Source: Methanosarcinales archaeon
Lineage (GTDB): Archaea > Halobacteriota > Syntropharchaeia > Alkanophagales > Methanospirareceae
Direction: 5' to 3'
Assembly: GCA_025464585.1 (NCBI GenBank)
Contig: JAODGL010000170.1
Span: forward strand, 1-24,478
Length of the DNA stretch: 24,478 nt
Below are positions 14,707 to 22,524 of the stretch, piece by piece; the first letter of the stretch is position 1; every line of letters begins with the position of its first letter. Both the position numbers and the translations under genes were made by a program. Below the pieces are notes generated by a model. That model ran no database searches and had not been told where the DNA came from. It saw only the letters and a program-made list of their open reading frames with translations.

Positions 14707-16041
14707 ATGGTGGAAATAAAGCCTTTCAAGGCGGTAATCCTGAACCCGGAACTGGAAAACCGAGCTGAGATGATCTGTCCGGTTTACGATACTATTGACA
14801 CGACTCTGTACGAGAAATATTCAGCTAAGAGAAATAATGTAATCTGCTTTACCACGAGAAAAGAGAGGGTGGCGGAGAACGAATTTGTAGATTATGCAAA
14901 AGAGAATCTCAATCGGTTTTTCAACGATGGTCTTCTGATAGAACGTGAAAAACGTTCTTTCTACATCTATGGAGTCAGATACAAGTTATCGGAAGAGATT
15001 AGGGAACAAATTCCGGAGGAAGATAGAAGAGAGACCTATTTCGCATTTGGATTAGTAGCGCTGGTAAAAGTCGAAAAGCTCAATGAACACAGCATATTTG
15101 GACATGAAAAGACCTTTGAGGCGAATACACGGGAGCGATACAGGCTGATGAAAGAATGTGGGATGAATTTCTCGCCAATTGTTGCGGAATACAACATGCC
15201 AAACCACGGAATAAACCGCATTTTCGAGGATTATCTGGGCTTTAGCAGACCGGATTTGAGGATAGAAGAGCATAGAAAGCCGATTGTGGATGTCGAATTA
15301 AATGGTGCTCGCCACTTGCTCTGGGAAGTATCAGAAGAAGAAATTATGGGCAAGATTCAGCACCTGATGAAGGACGAAAAGATTCTTATCCTCGACGGAC
15401 ATCACCGGTACGCTGCTTCTCATCGGTTGAGTATAGATAAAGAGGAGGGAACAGCATATACATTGATGACGCTCTTAGAGGGAGGGGATAGGGCACTCTT
15501 ATTGCTCCCCTGGCACAGATGTGTGAAAAAGTGTCGAATGGCAGATTTATGGAGGAAGGTAAAAGAGAATTTTAAAATCACAAGCTACGATAAAAGTGAG
15601 CACGAGATGAATGCTATATATTCAAAGCTCCGCGAGCGTGAACACGATAACGAATTTGATGTCAGGTTAGGCATGTATGACGGCGATAAGATTTATTTGC
15701 TGCGGGCTGATGAGCGAAAGATAAGGACGCTGGCGGAGAATAGAGGCGAGCGAGTGGGATTGGATGTAATAAGTTTGCATGAATGGCTTATTGGTAAGCC
15801 GGAGGAGCTTGATTTCACGTCCAGTCCGATAGAGGCAATTAAAAAGGTGGATAGGGGTGATTGTAGAGTTGCATTCTTTCTGAAACCGCTGCGAATAACA
15901 GATGTGGAGTACAAGACACAGGTAGAGAAGAAAGCTTTCCCACAAAAGTCAACTCTGTTTCTGCCAAAGGTTGCTGAGGGTATTGTGATGTGCAGGTACA
16001 AACACAAGACAAAAAAAGAAGGTTTAGAAGAATGCGAATAG
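14707..16041 (+). CDS. DUF1015 family protein
   Basis: A 444-residue soluble protein of the DUF1015 family. The opening reads IKPFKAVILNP with CPVYDTID. The family signatures FGHEKTFEANTRERYRLMKE (131-150) and LILDGHHRYAASHR (near 235) are both present. The C-terminus has FPQKSTLFLPKVAEGIVM, which resembles the MPQKST-YFYPK ending of other members. The biochemical role is not established; bacterial relatives often lie beside serine biosynthesis genes. Here its last 10 bases overlap the start of hisS, so the two are translationally coupled. The start ATG is the first in-frame one. Confidence 0.85.
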   Translation: MVEIKPFKAVILNPELENRAEMICPVYDTIDTTLYEKYSAKRNNVICFTTRKERVAENEFVDYAKENLNRFFNDGLLIEREKRSFYIYGVRYKLSEEIREQIPEEDRRETYFAFGLVALVKVEKLNEHSIFGHEKTFEANTRERYRLMKECGMNFSPIVAEYNMPNHGINRIFEDYLGFSRPDLRIEEHRKPIVDVELNGARHLLWEVSEEEIMGKIQHLMKDEKILILDGHHRYAASHRLSIDKEEGTAYTLMTLLEGGDRALLLLPWHRCVKKCRMADLWRKVKENFKITSYDKSEHEMNAIYSKLREREHDNEFDVRLGMYDGDKIYLLRADERKIRTLAENRGERVGLDVISLHEWLIGKPEELDFTSSPIEAIKKVDRGDCRVAFFLKPLRITDVEYKTQVEKKAFPQKSTLFLPKVAEGIVMCRYKHKTKKEGLEECE

Positions 16042-17303
16042 AAAGAGCCCGAGGTACGAGGGATTTCCTGCCTGAGGAGATGAAGAAGAGAAGGATAATG
16101 GAGGAGAGAATGCGTGAGATAGCGGAGAGATGGGGCTATGAAGAGATAAGAACACCCACTTTTGAACTCGCCGAGCTCTTTACGCTTAAATCAGGTGAGG
16201 CAATCCTGGAGGAGATGTATGAATTCAAGGATAAAGGAGGCAGGCATTTAGCACTAAGACCTGAGTTAACTGCACCCGTGATAAGAATGTATGTTAACGA
16301 GCTGAAGATGGCGCCGAAACCGACTAAGGTTTATTATTTTGGCAATTGCTTCAGGTATGAAGAGCCGCAAAGAGCACGTTATCGAGAATTCTGGCAGTTC
16401 GGTGCAGAGATAATCGGGTCTGACAGACCGGAGGCACAGGCGGAAATAATCGCACTCGCTTTTTACTGCTTGAAATCCTTAGGCATAAAGGCAGAGCTGC
16501 ATGTGGGTCATGTAGGGCTGATAAGAGAGAGATTACGAGCTGCAAATGTGGGAAATGACGAGACAAACAGAGTGATGAGGTTAATAGACAAAGGAGAAAG
16601 AGAGTCGGTAATCGAGTTTTTGAACGGGATAGGCGCAAAAAAAGAGTTGATTGATGCTTTAATTTGCTTGGTGGATTTAAAAGGAAGAGATGCCTTAAAG
16701 GAAGCACGTGAGCGTAATATAGTTGGTTCAGATAGCGATGCGTTAAAGGAATTGGAGATGCTACTGGAAATTCTTGATTATTATGGCGTTCAGTTCACTT
16801 TGAATCTTGGAATAGCACGGGGTTTGGATTATTACACCGGAATGGTGTTTGAAATATATGAGGTTGGTGGCAGGTTAGGAGCGCAGAACCAGATATGTGG
16901 TGGTGGCTCCTATCAATTGGCTGCATTGTTTGGCGGTGATGACACGCCTTCTACCGGTTTTGCTTTTGGCTTTGACCGATTGGCAGAGATATTCTTACCA
17001 GAGACCATGCATCCGGAGAGTATGAAGGTCGTAGTGATACCGATAAGGGGTGACCGGGATGTGATGAAAGAGTCGGTAAAAATAGCGTCTAAGCTGAGGG
17101 AATTCTTCCCTACGTATATAGACGTGATGAGCAGAAGTCTAAGCGCTCAATTGTCTTATGCGGCTGCTATCCATGCTTCGTTTGCCGTGCTCGTGGGTAA
17201 AAACGAGATAAAAGAAGGGAAAGTGACGTTGAGAAATCTTAACACGGGGGAGCAGGAGAAAATGAGCGTAGAGGAATGCGTGGAAAGGATAAAAGCTTTT
17301 TGA
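16032..17303 (+). CDS. hisS: Histidine--tRNA ligase
   Basis: A 423-residue class II aminoacyl-tRNA synthetase. Motif 1 region begins ARGTRDFLPEEM; motif 2 is FGNCFRYEEPQRARYREFWQFG; the histidine-binding motif is IARGLDYYTGMVFE; motif 3 is TGFAFGFDRLAEIF. The C-terminal anticodon-binding domain starts near MKVVVIPIRGD. I placed the start at the ATG at 16032 because the protein then begins with MRIERARGTRDF, as in relatives. A start further upstream at 15990 would add 14 residues of basic sequence. The ATG lies inside the last codons of the DUF1015 gene (10-bp overlap). It ends 6 nt before the gatA stop on the opposite strand. Confidence 0.95.
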   Translation: MRIERARGTRDFLPEEMKKRRIMEERMREIAERWGYEEIRTPTFELAELFTLKSGEAILEEMYEFKDKGGRHLALRPELTAPVIRMYVNELKMAPKPTKVYYFGNCFRYEEPQRARYREFWQFGAEIIGSDRPEAQAEIIALAFYCLKSLGIKAELHVGHVGLIRERLRAANVGNDETNRVMRLIDKGERESVIEFLNGIGAKKELIDALICLVDLKGRDALKEARERNIVGSDSDALKELEMLLEILDYYGVQFTLNLGIARGLDYYTGMVFEIYEVGGRLGAQNQICGGGSYQLAALFGGDDTPSTGFAFGFDRLAEIFLPETMHPESMKVVVIPIRGDRDVMKESVKIASKLREFFPTYIDVMSRSLSAQLSYAAAIHASFAVLVGKNEIKEGKVTLRNLNTGEQEKMSVEECVERIKAF

Positions 17304-17309
17304 CTGGAT

Positions 17310-18767
17310 TTATACCTGTTCAAAAACAAAAGCAGCCTTCAATATCGCATCCTCTTCAAAATGCCTACCGACAAGCTGTAAGCCTATTGGCAATCCATTG
17401 GAAAATCCGCAGGGAATGGATATAGAAGGCACACCAGCCAAATTAATAGGCACGGTATTGACATCCGCAAGATACAAAGAGAGAGGGTCTTTTATTCTCT
17501 CTCCGAGCTTAAAAGCAACAAAGGGCATCGTTGGCATCGCTAATATATCATGCTTCTTTAACGCATCCTCAAATTCGTTCTTTATCAAGGTGCGCACCTT
17601 TAGCGCCTTCAAATAATATTTGCCATAATAACCCGCAGAGAGCGCGTATGTGCCAAGAATAATCCTCCTTTTCACTTCTTCACCAAATCCTTCACCACGT
17701 ATCCTTGAAAATGTAGTATGCCAGTCCTCGTCCTTGCCCGTGCGAAGACCATATCTCAACCCGTCAAACCTCGCAAGATTTGACGATGCCTCAGACATCG
17801 CAATGATGTAATAGGAAGCGAGTGCGTATTTCATGCCTCGCATGCTTATCTCCTCGATGTTCGCACCAGAATCTCCAAATTTGTGCACCGCATTCCAAAC
17901 CGACTGTTCAACTGCCGGAGAAACGCCTTCAATGAACTCCTTTGGTACTCCTATCCTCATGCCCTTGATCTCTTTATCTATACTGGCATCTTCATACCTG
18001 CTTATCGAAGGAGCAAGGTAGTTCGTTGTAGCGTTATTCTTTATCTTTATCTGCGTGCTGTCCCTTTCATCCTTCGTAGAAATCACTTCTAAGAGCAACG
18101 CGGTATCTGCTACGTTAGACGCCATCGGTCCTATCTGTTCAAGTGAATTTGCGTATGCAATGAGCCCGTATCTCGATATAAGCCCGTAAGTGGGCTTCAA
18201 CCCAACAACGCCACAGAAAGAAGCAGGGCATCTGATAGAGCCTCCAGTATCAGAGCCAAGAGCAAGAACGGCTTCTCCTGCTGATAGAGCCGCTGCACTA
18301 CCGCCTGAAGAACCTCCCGGCACCCTGCTGAGGTCATGTGGGTTTCTCGTTGGACCATAATAACTTGTCTCTGTGGACGTCCCCATGCAGAATTCATCCA
18401 TGTTTGTTTTCCCTATAATTATCGCTCCTTCTCGCTTTAGCGCCTCTATCACCGTGGCATCGTAAGGGGGGATATAACCATCAAGAATTTTAGATGCACA
18501 CGTAGTTTGAATGCCCCGTGTAGAAATGCTGTCCTTAATGGCTATGGGTACACCGAGCAGTTTCTTCCGGCGGTATTCTTCATCAGCTTTTCGTTTATCC
18601 ACTTCTCTCGCTTTGGCAAGCGCATTCTCTTTGTTTAAAGTGATAAAGGCATTTAATTCGCTTCTCTCTATCCTATCATATATCTCCCATACTAACTCCT
18701 CGCATGAGATATTCCCACTTTTTACCCCCTCTACGGTGTCTATTACAGTTAAGTTAGCATATTTCAT
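17310..18767 (-). CDS. gatA: Aspartyl/glutamyl-tRNA amidotransferase subunit A
   Basis: The protein has 485 residues from the ATG at 18767. It is the amidase subunit that frees ammonia from glutamine or asparagine for making Asn-tRNA or Gln-tRNA with GatB and GatC. The Ser-cisSer-Lys catalytic set is visible: Lys78 in GVPIAIKDSI, Ser153 in VPGGSSGGSAAA and Ser177 in SDTGGSIRCPAS. The family ending FEEDAILKAAFVFEQV is intact. Alignment to family members begins at MKYANLTVIDTVEGV, so I use 18767. An upstream TTG at 18809 has a very good AGGAGG site 5 nt ahead but would overlap the TATA box and add 14 lysine- and asparagine-rich residues. No gatB or gatC is in the window. Confidence 0.93.
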   Translation of the reverse strand: MKYANLTVIDTVEGVKSGNISCEELVWEIYDRIERSELNAFITLNKENALAKAREVDKRKADEEYRRKKLLGVPIAIKDSISTRGIQTTCASKILDGYIPPYDATVIEALKREGAIIIGKTNMDEFCMGTSTETSYYGPTRNPHDLSRVPGGSSGGSAAALSAGEAVLALGSDTGGSIRCPASFCGVVGLKPTYGLISRYGLIAYANSLEQIGPMASNVADTALLLEVISTKDERDSTQIKIKNNATTNYLAPSISRYEDASIDKEIKGMRIGVPKEFIEGVSPAVEQSVWNAVHKFGDSGANIEEISMRGMKYALASYYIIAMSEASSNLARFDGLRYGLRTGKDEDWHTTFSRIRGEGFGEEVKRRIILGTYALSAGYYGKYYLKALKVRTLIKNEFEDALKKHDILAMPTMPFVAFKLGERIKDPLSLYLADVNTVPINLAGVPSISIPCGFSNGLPIGLQLVGRHFEEDAILKAAFVFEQV

Positions 18768-18796
18768 CTGGTTTTTATTTTTATTTTTAGTTAACT

Positions 18797-18806
18797 TTAT
18801 ATATAA
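18797..18806. promoter_or_regulatory. Palindromic TATA box shared by gatA and the radical SAM gene
   Basis: TTATATATAA is its own reverse complement. Its centre is about 34 nt from the gatA ATG on one side and about 32 nt from the radical SAM ATG on the other. With the usual TATA-to-start distance this gives short leaders of about 6-8 nt in both directions. Confidence 0.55.
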
Positions 18807-18833
18807 CAATTCAACCTCCTTTTATAAATTGAC

Positions 18834-20294
18834 ATGAAAACGAAATCATTATGCCCGGAATGTCTCGCAGTTATAGATGCAGAAGTGTACGAATCCGGGG
18901 GCAGGATACTGATAAAGAAGAAATGTGAGAAGCACGGCGAATTCGACGATGTGTACTGGTCAGATGCCTCACTTTATCGTCAATTCTCAAAGTGGCGACA
19001 CGATGGCAAGGCAGGAATCACGCTCACAAAAACAGATAAAGGCTGCCCTTTTGATTGCGGTCTCTGCCCGGAGCATAAGAGTTCAACCGCGCTCGCACTT
19101 ATAGACCTCACGAACAGGTGCAACCAGCGCTGCCCTACGTGTTTTGCAAATGCTGCCGTCACAGGTTACCTCTATGAGCCGACGATGGAACAGTTGAGGG
19201 AGATGATGGTACTGCTGAGGAGTGAAACGCCTCCTTGCCCCGCGGTGCAGTTTGCGGGCGGCGAACCAACGATAAGAGAAGGTTTTGTAGATATAGTAAA
19301 AATGGCACGAGAGCTTGGTTTCTCTCATATTCAAGTCGCAACGAATGGAATAGCGCTGGCAAGGAGTGAACAGTTCTGCCGTCGTTTAAAAGAAGCAGGC
19401 TTGCATACGGTATATTTGCAATTCGATGGTGTGACTGAAGAGCCGTATAAGAAATTAAGGGGGATACCCGCGTTAAAAACAAAGTTAAAGGCAATAGAGA
19501 GCTGTAGAAGGGGAGGAATAAAAAGCGTAGTCCTGGTTCCCACGCTTATGCGCGGTGTGAATGACGACCAGATGGGGGACATCGTAAGGTTTGCCGCGGG
19601 GAACCTGGACATTGTAAAAGGTGTGAATGCGCAACCCATCGCTTTTGAAGGAAGAGTAGATGAATCAGAGAGGAAAAAGGGGAGAATAACTATTCCGGAT
19701 TTCATAAAACTTCTGGAGGAGCAGACAGACGGGGAAATACCCAAAGAAAGTTTTTACCCCGTTCCTTTTGTCGTTCCCGTATCTTATTTTGTAGAAGCGT
19801 GGAAGAAGGTGCCACAGTTAGAGTTCACGGTTCACCCACATTGCGGCGCTGCAACGTATGTGTTTGTAGAGAAGGGAAGGTTCATACCAATAACAGAATT
19901 TATAGATGTTGAAGGGTTTATGGAGTTCCTGCTGGATGCTGCGGAAGAGATAAACAAATCGAGGATTGGTAAAATAAGGGCAATAGCAGGACTGTCATCG
20001 GCGTTAAAGAGATTTATAGATAAGGACAAGGCGCCAGAGGGTATTGATTCAGTGACTTCACTAACGAGTATTCTGGGAATAGGGAATCGAGAAGCTCTTG
20101 CGGAGTTTCATCGTAAAGCGCTTTTTATCGGCGCTATGCACTTCCAGGACGCATATAATTTCGATTTGAAAAGGGTTAGGAGGTGCGGTATCCACTACGC
20201 CACGCCGGATCTCCGTATAATTCCTTTCTGTTCTTACAATGCCATCCACCGACCGTCAGTGGAAAAATCTTTTTCTGTGCCTCTTCATAGCTAA
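18834..20294 (+). CDS. Radical SAM protein, tetraether lipid synthase (Tes)-like
   Basis: A 486-residue radical SAM enzyme. The SAM cluster motif CNQRCPTCF has Cys96, Cys100 and Cys103. Before it lie cysteine pairs typical of this group: SLCPECLAVID (7, 10), KKCEKHGEFDDVYW (31), and KGCPFDCGLCPEHKSST (71, 75, 78). FAGGEPTIREGF follows the cluster. Two further cysteine sites lie in HPHCGAATYVF and in the C-terminal RRCGIHYATPDLRIIPFC. This layout matches the MJ0619/MA_1486 family, whose members join two archaeol chains into GDGT tetraethers. The match suggests this archaeon makes membrane-spanning lipids. The family contains paralogues of unknown task, so the assignment to lipid synthesis is likely but not certain. 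The gene is divergent from gatA. Confidence 0.8.
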   Translation: MKTKSLCPECLAVIDAEVYESGGRILIKKKCEKHGEFDDVYWSDASLYRQFSKWRHDGKAGITLTKTDKGCPFDCGLCPEHKSSTALALIDLTNRCNQRCPTCFANAAVTGYLYEPTMEQLREMMVLLRSETPPCPAVQFAGGEPTIREGFVDIVKMARELGFSHIQVATNGIALARSEQFCRRLKEAGLHTVYLQFDGVTEEPYKKLRGIPALKTKLKAIESCRRGGIKSVVLVPTLMRGVNDDQMGDIVRFAAGNLDIVKGVNAQPIAFEGRVDESERKKGRITIPDFIKLLEEQTDGEIPKESFYPVPFVVPVSYFVEAWKKVPQLEFTVHPHCGAATYVFVEKGRFIPITEFIDVEGFMEFLLDAAEEINKSRIGKIRAIAGLSSALKRFIDKDKAPEGIDSVTSLTSILGIGNREALAEFHRKALFIGAMHFQDAYNFDLKRVRRCGIHYATPDLRIIPFCSYNAIHRPSVEKSFSVPLHS

Positions 20295-20323
20295 ATAGCA
20301 CCAAATCGCAATTGGGGAATTAC

Positions 20324-20334
20324 CTTTAAATATA
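20324..20334 (+). promoter_or_regulatory. TATA box of the small ORF or structured RNA
   Basis: CTTTAAATATA is a good archaeal TATA box. Its centre lies about 25 nt ahead of 20353-20355, where both a candidate structured RNA and a 44-codon reading frame begin. Confidence 0.6.
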
Positions 20335-20352
20335 AAAAGTATAGATATAAAA

Positions 20353-20487
20353 ATGCCCTTTTCGAAGAGTAGTATGACCCCGTGGAAAGCGAAGGATGAT
20401 TACTATGGCAAACGAAGGGCAACAAACCTCGCCGTATTGCACGGTCCCTGCGGTATGCCTCTCATGATGATGGCAATGACCGTTTAG
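20353..20487 (+). CDS. Possible 44-residue small protein
   Basis: An ATG at 20353 opens a 44-codon frame ending in TAG at 20485. The product starts MPFSKSSMTPWKAKDDYYGK and ends HGPCGMPLMMMAMTV, with no similarity I recognise. The start lies about 25 nt behind a TATA box, right for a leaderless mRNA. The same bases form the nested stems described for the candidate structured RNA, so the frame and the RNA are competing explanations. A single reading frame of this length can arise by chance. Confidence 0.3.
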   Translation: MPFSKSSMTPWKAKDDYYGKRRATNLAVLHGPCGMPLMMMAMTV

Positions 20488-20517
20488 AGGCAACCACAAT
20501 ACGGCACAAAAATTTTC
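20353..20517 (+). ncRNA. Candidate structured RNA
   Basis: The region can form nested stems. A 9-bp perfect stem, GCCGTATTG (20431-20439) with CAATACGGC (20497-20505), encloses ACGGTC (20441-20446) with GACCGT (20478-20483), which encloses TGCC (20456-20459) with GGCA (20472-20475). A fourth stem at the 5' end pairs TGCCCTT...CG (20354-20364) with CGAAGGGCA (20413-20421). TGCCTCT (20456-20462) can instead pair with AGAGGCA (20486-20492), an alternative or pseudoknotted fold. It is GC-richer than its flanks, follows a TATA box at the right distance, and ends in a T-rich stretch (20512-20524). It lies 68 nt before the thioredoxin gene, so it could be a leader element. It is not a tRNA: there is no T-arm. 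I recognise no known RNA family. Confidence 0.5.
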
Positions 20518-20585
20518 TTATTTATAGAGCACAAGTTTTATCAAATTCAGTACTTTTAAAAATCAAAAAATACCGAGGAAGAGAT

Positions 20586-21047
20586 ATGAGAGAAGAAAAA
20601 GGGAGAAATCATGTAAGTTATAGAGAAGAGGAGACGGAGATAGAGAGGATAAAGGAGCGAAAGATGCGAGAGATGGAAGCAGAGATAAAAGCAATGAAAG
20701 AGGGGGGGAAGAAGGAAGAGGGGGTAATAGACCATCCCCTGACGATGGATGACAATAGCTTTGTAGAAACGGTAAGAAAATATCCACTGGTCGTTGTGGA
20801 TTGCTGGGCTCCCTGGTGTGGTCCTTGCAGAATGGTTGCGCCGGTAATAGAGGAGTTAGCGAAGGAATACGCCGGTAAAGTCGTATTTGGAAAACTAAAC
20901 GTGGATGAGAACCCGCGGGTAGCTACTGAATTTGCGATAATGGCTATACCCACGTTGTTCATCTTTAAAAATGGCGAGCCTGTGGACGTCATACAGGGAG
21001 CGTTGCCAAAGCAATATTTAGAAGCGAAGGTAAAGGAATGGCTGTGA
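20586..21047 (+). CDS. Thioredoxin with a charged N-terminal helix
   Basis: A 153-residue protein. Residues 12-45 are one long, strongly charged helix (TEIERIKERKMREMEAEIKA), followed by a thioredoxin domain from residue 48. The active site is WCGPC at 77-81, within VVDCWAPWCGPCRMVAP. The cis-proline loop is AIPTLFIFKNGEP. It should act as a cytoplasmic disulfide reductant. The helical extension is not part of standard thioredoxin (about 105 residues) and may mediate oligomerisation or partner binding. GAGG lies about 9 nt ahead of the ATG. Its last 10 bases overlap the polB start, so the two are coupled in translation. Confidence 0.9.
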   Translation: MREEKGRNHVSYREEETEIERIKERKMREMEAEIKAMKEGGKKEEGVIDHPLTMDDNSFVETVRKYPLVVVDCWAPWCGPCRMVAPVIEELAKEYAGKVVFGKLNVDENPRVATEFAIMAIPTLFIFKNGEPVDVIQGALPKQYLEAKVKEWL

Positions 21048-22498
21048 GAAATGGCAATAAGAATGGGATAGAGATAGTAAAAAGGTTTGCCGATTTAGGA
21101 TTTCAAGTCCAGCCAGAAGCGATTGAACTATTGAGTCAATCAGAAGCTGGAAGTCACCTCGATGTAAATGAAATGGTGAAAAGCATAACTAATTCGTTAG
21201 ACCGCTCGATTTTTGTGATTTCCACCGGGCATATAGCCGAGTTTCTCGAGAATAGCCGGGTAGAAGATAGAGAGCAAAAAAGCATCGGCTTCCAAAGACA
21301 ATCACCTACTATAATTAAATCGTTCGCGGATAGCCGAAGGGGTGTGGACCACCGGGACTTCTTACCGCATTTCCTCGATAGATATGAAAGGATAAGCAGG
21401 ATAATAAAACGGAGGATGAACTGCGGGCAGATAAGGTTTATAAAAAACAGTAGGAGAAGCGAAGAGGTGTCGGTGGTGGGAATGGTGTCTTCGATAAACA
21501 AAACGGCAAAAGGGAATCTCCGCGTGGAATTGGAAGACCCTACGGGGCATCTCATGGTTATCTTGCAGCGTGAAGAGGAGATAATACCTGATGAGATAAT
21601 AGGCGTTACAGGTTCTTTATCTGACGACGGAGGTTATCTATTTGCAAATAGAGTAATACACCCTGATGTGCCCTTCCCCTCTTCAACTTCTCAATCACCA
21701 TTACCGCTTTCATTAAAATCCAACGAGAAAGAAGACGTATATGCGGTCTTCATCTCGGATATGCATATTGGAAGCAAAACGTTTTTGGAAGATTCATGGG
21801 GTAGTTTCGTGGAGTGGTTGAAAGAAGAAGCTCAAAGAATTGCATATCTAATTGTTGCTGGTGATATCGTGGATGGAATAGGAGTATATCCTGGTCAGGA
21901 GGATGATCTGTCAATTATGGATATAGAAGAGCAATATAAAACAGCGGCGGGATATTTTCACGATTTCCCTTCTCATATACACGTGGTGGTAGCGCCAGGA
22001 AACCATGATGCCGTTCGAAGTGCAGAGCCACAGCCACCCTTACCAGAGGACCTCAGGAAGCTCTTCCCCGATAATACGCACTTTGTGAGCAATCCTGCAT
22101 ACATAAATATTGGTGGCAGGCTTGTCTTGATATATCATGGGCAATCTTATGATGATTTTGTTAACTCGGTATCGCGGCTGAATTATTCAAAACCGGAAGA
22201 AATGATGGCGGAGATGCTTAGAAGGCGGCATATTGCTCCAATATACGGAAATATTGTCTCTATCGTCCCCGATGGGCACGATTACGGAGTAATTGACCCT
22301 GTTCCAGATATACTTCATTGCGGGCATACCCACACCGTTGGCGTTTCTAAATATCGGAACGTGCTACTTATAAATTCCGGAACCTGGCAATCACAAACAC
22401 CATATCAGAAAAAAAGGGATATATCTCCTGTTCCTGGGTGTGCAACGCTTGTAGAGCTTTCCGGGATGAAGGTGAAGGTGATGGACTTCGGAAGCTGA
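21038..22498 (+). CDS. polB: DNA polymerase D small subunit, DP1 (exonuclease)
   Basis: A 486-residue small subunit of the archaeal replicative polymerase D. Residues 140-210 form an OB fold (EEVSVVGMVSSI, RVELEDPTGHLMVIL). The Mre11-like phosphodiesterase domain follows, with all metal motifs intact: Asp241 and His243 in ISDMHIGS, Asp276 in VAGDIVDGIGVYPGQE, Asn322 and His323 in APGNHD, His367 in IYHGQSYDD, and His430 and His432 in CGHTHTVG. It should therefore be an active 3'-5' proofreading exonuclease. The large subunit DP2 is not in the window. The start ATG lies inside the 3' end of the thioredoxin gene (10-bp overlap). A proline- and serine-rich linker (residues 211-228) joins the two domains. 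Confidence 0.95.
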   Translation: MAVRNGNKNGIEIVKRFADLGFQVQPEAIELLSQSEAGSHLDVNEMVKSITNSLDRSIFVISTGHIAEFLENSRVEDREQKSIGFQRQSPTIIKSFADSRRGVDHRDFLPHFLDRYERISRIIKRRMNCGQIRFIKNSRRSEEVSVVGMVSSINKTAKGNLRVELEDPTGHLMVILQREEEIIPDEIIGVTGSLSDDGGYLFANRVIHPDVPFPSSTSQSPLPLSLKSNEKEDVYAVFISDMHIGSKTFLEDSWGSFVEWLKEEAQRIAYLIVAGDIVDGIGVYPGQEDDLSIMDIEEQYKTAAGYFHDFPSHIHVVVAPGNHDAVRSAEPQPPLPEDLRKLFPDNTHFVSNPAYINIGGRLVLIYHGQSYDDFVNSVSRLNYSKPEEMMAEMLRRRHIAPIYGNIVSIVPDGHDYGVIDPVPDILHCGHTHTVGVSKYRNVLLINSGTWQSQTPYQKKRDISPVPGCATLVELSGMKVKVMDFGS

Positions 22499-22524
22499 CT
22501 AAAATAGGGACGTAGAAGGGATAG

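Noticed and set aside
20431..20505. A tRNA of 75 nt with a 9-bp acceptor-like stem
   Set aside because: The length and closing stem fit, but there is no T-arm with the GTTCNANNC loop, no regular anticodon arm and no proper D-arm.
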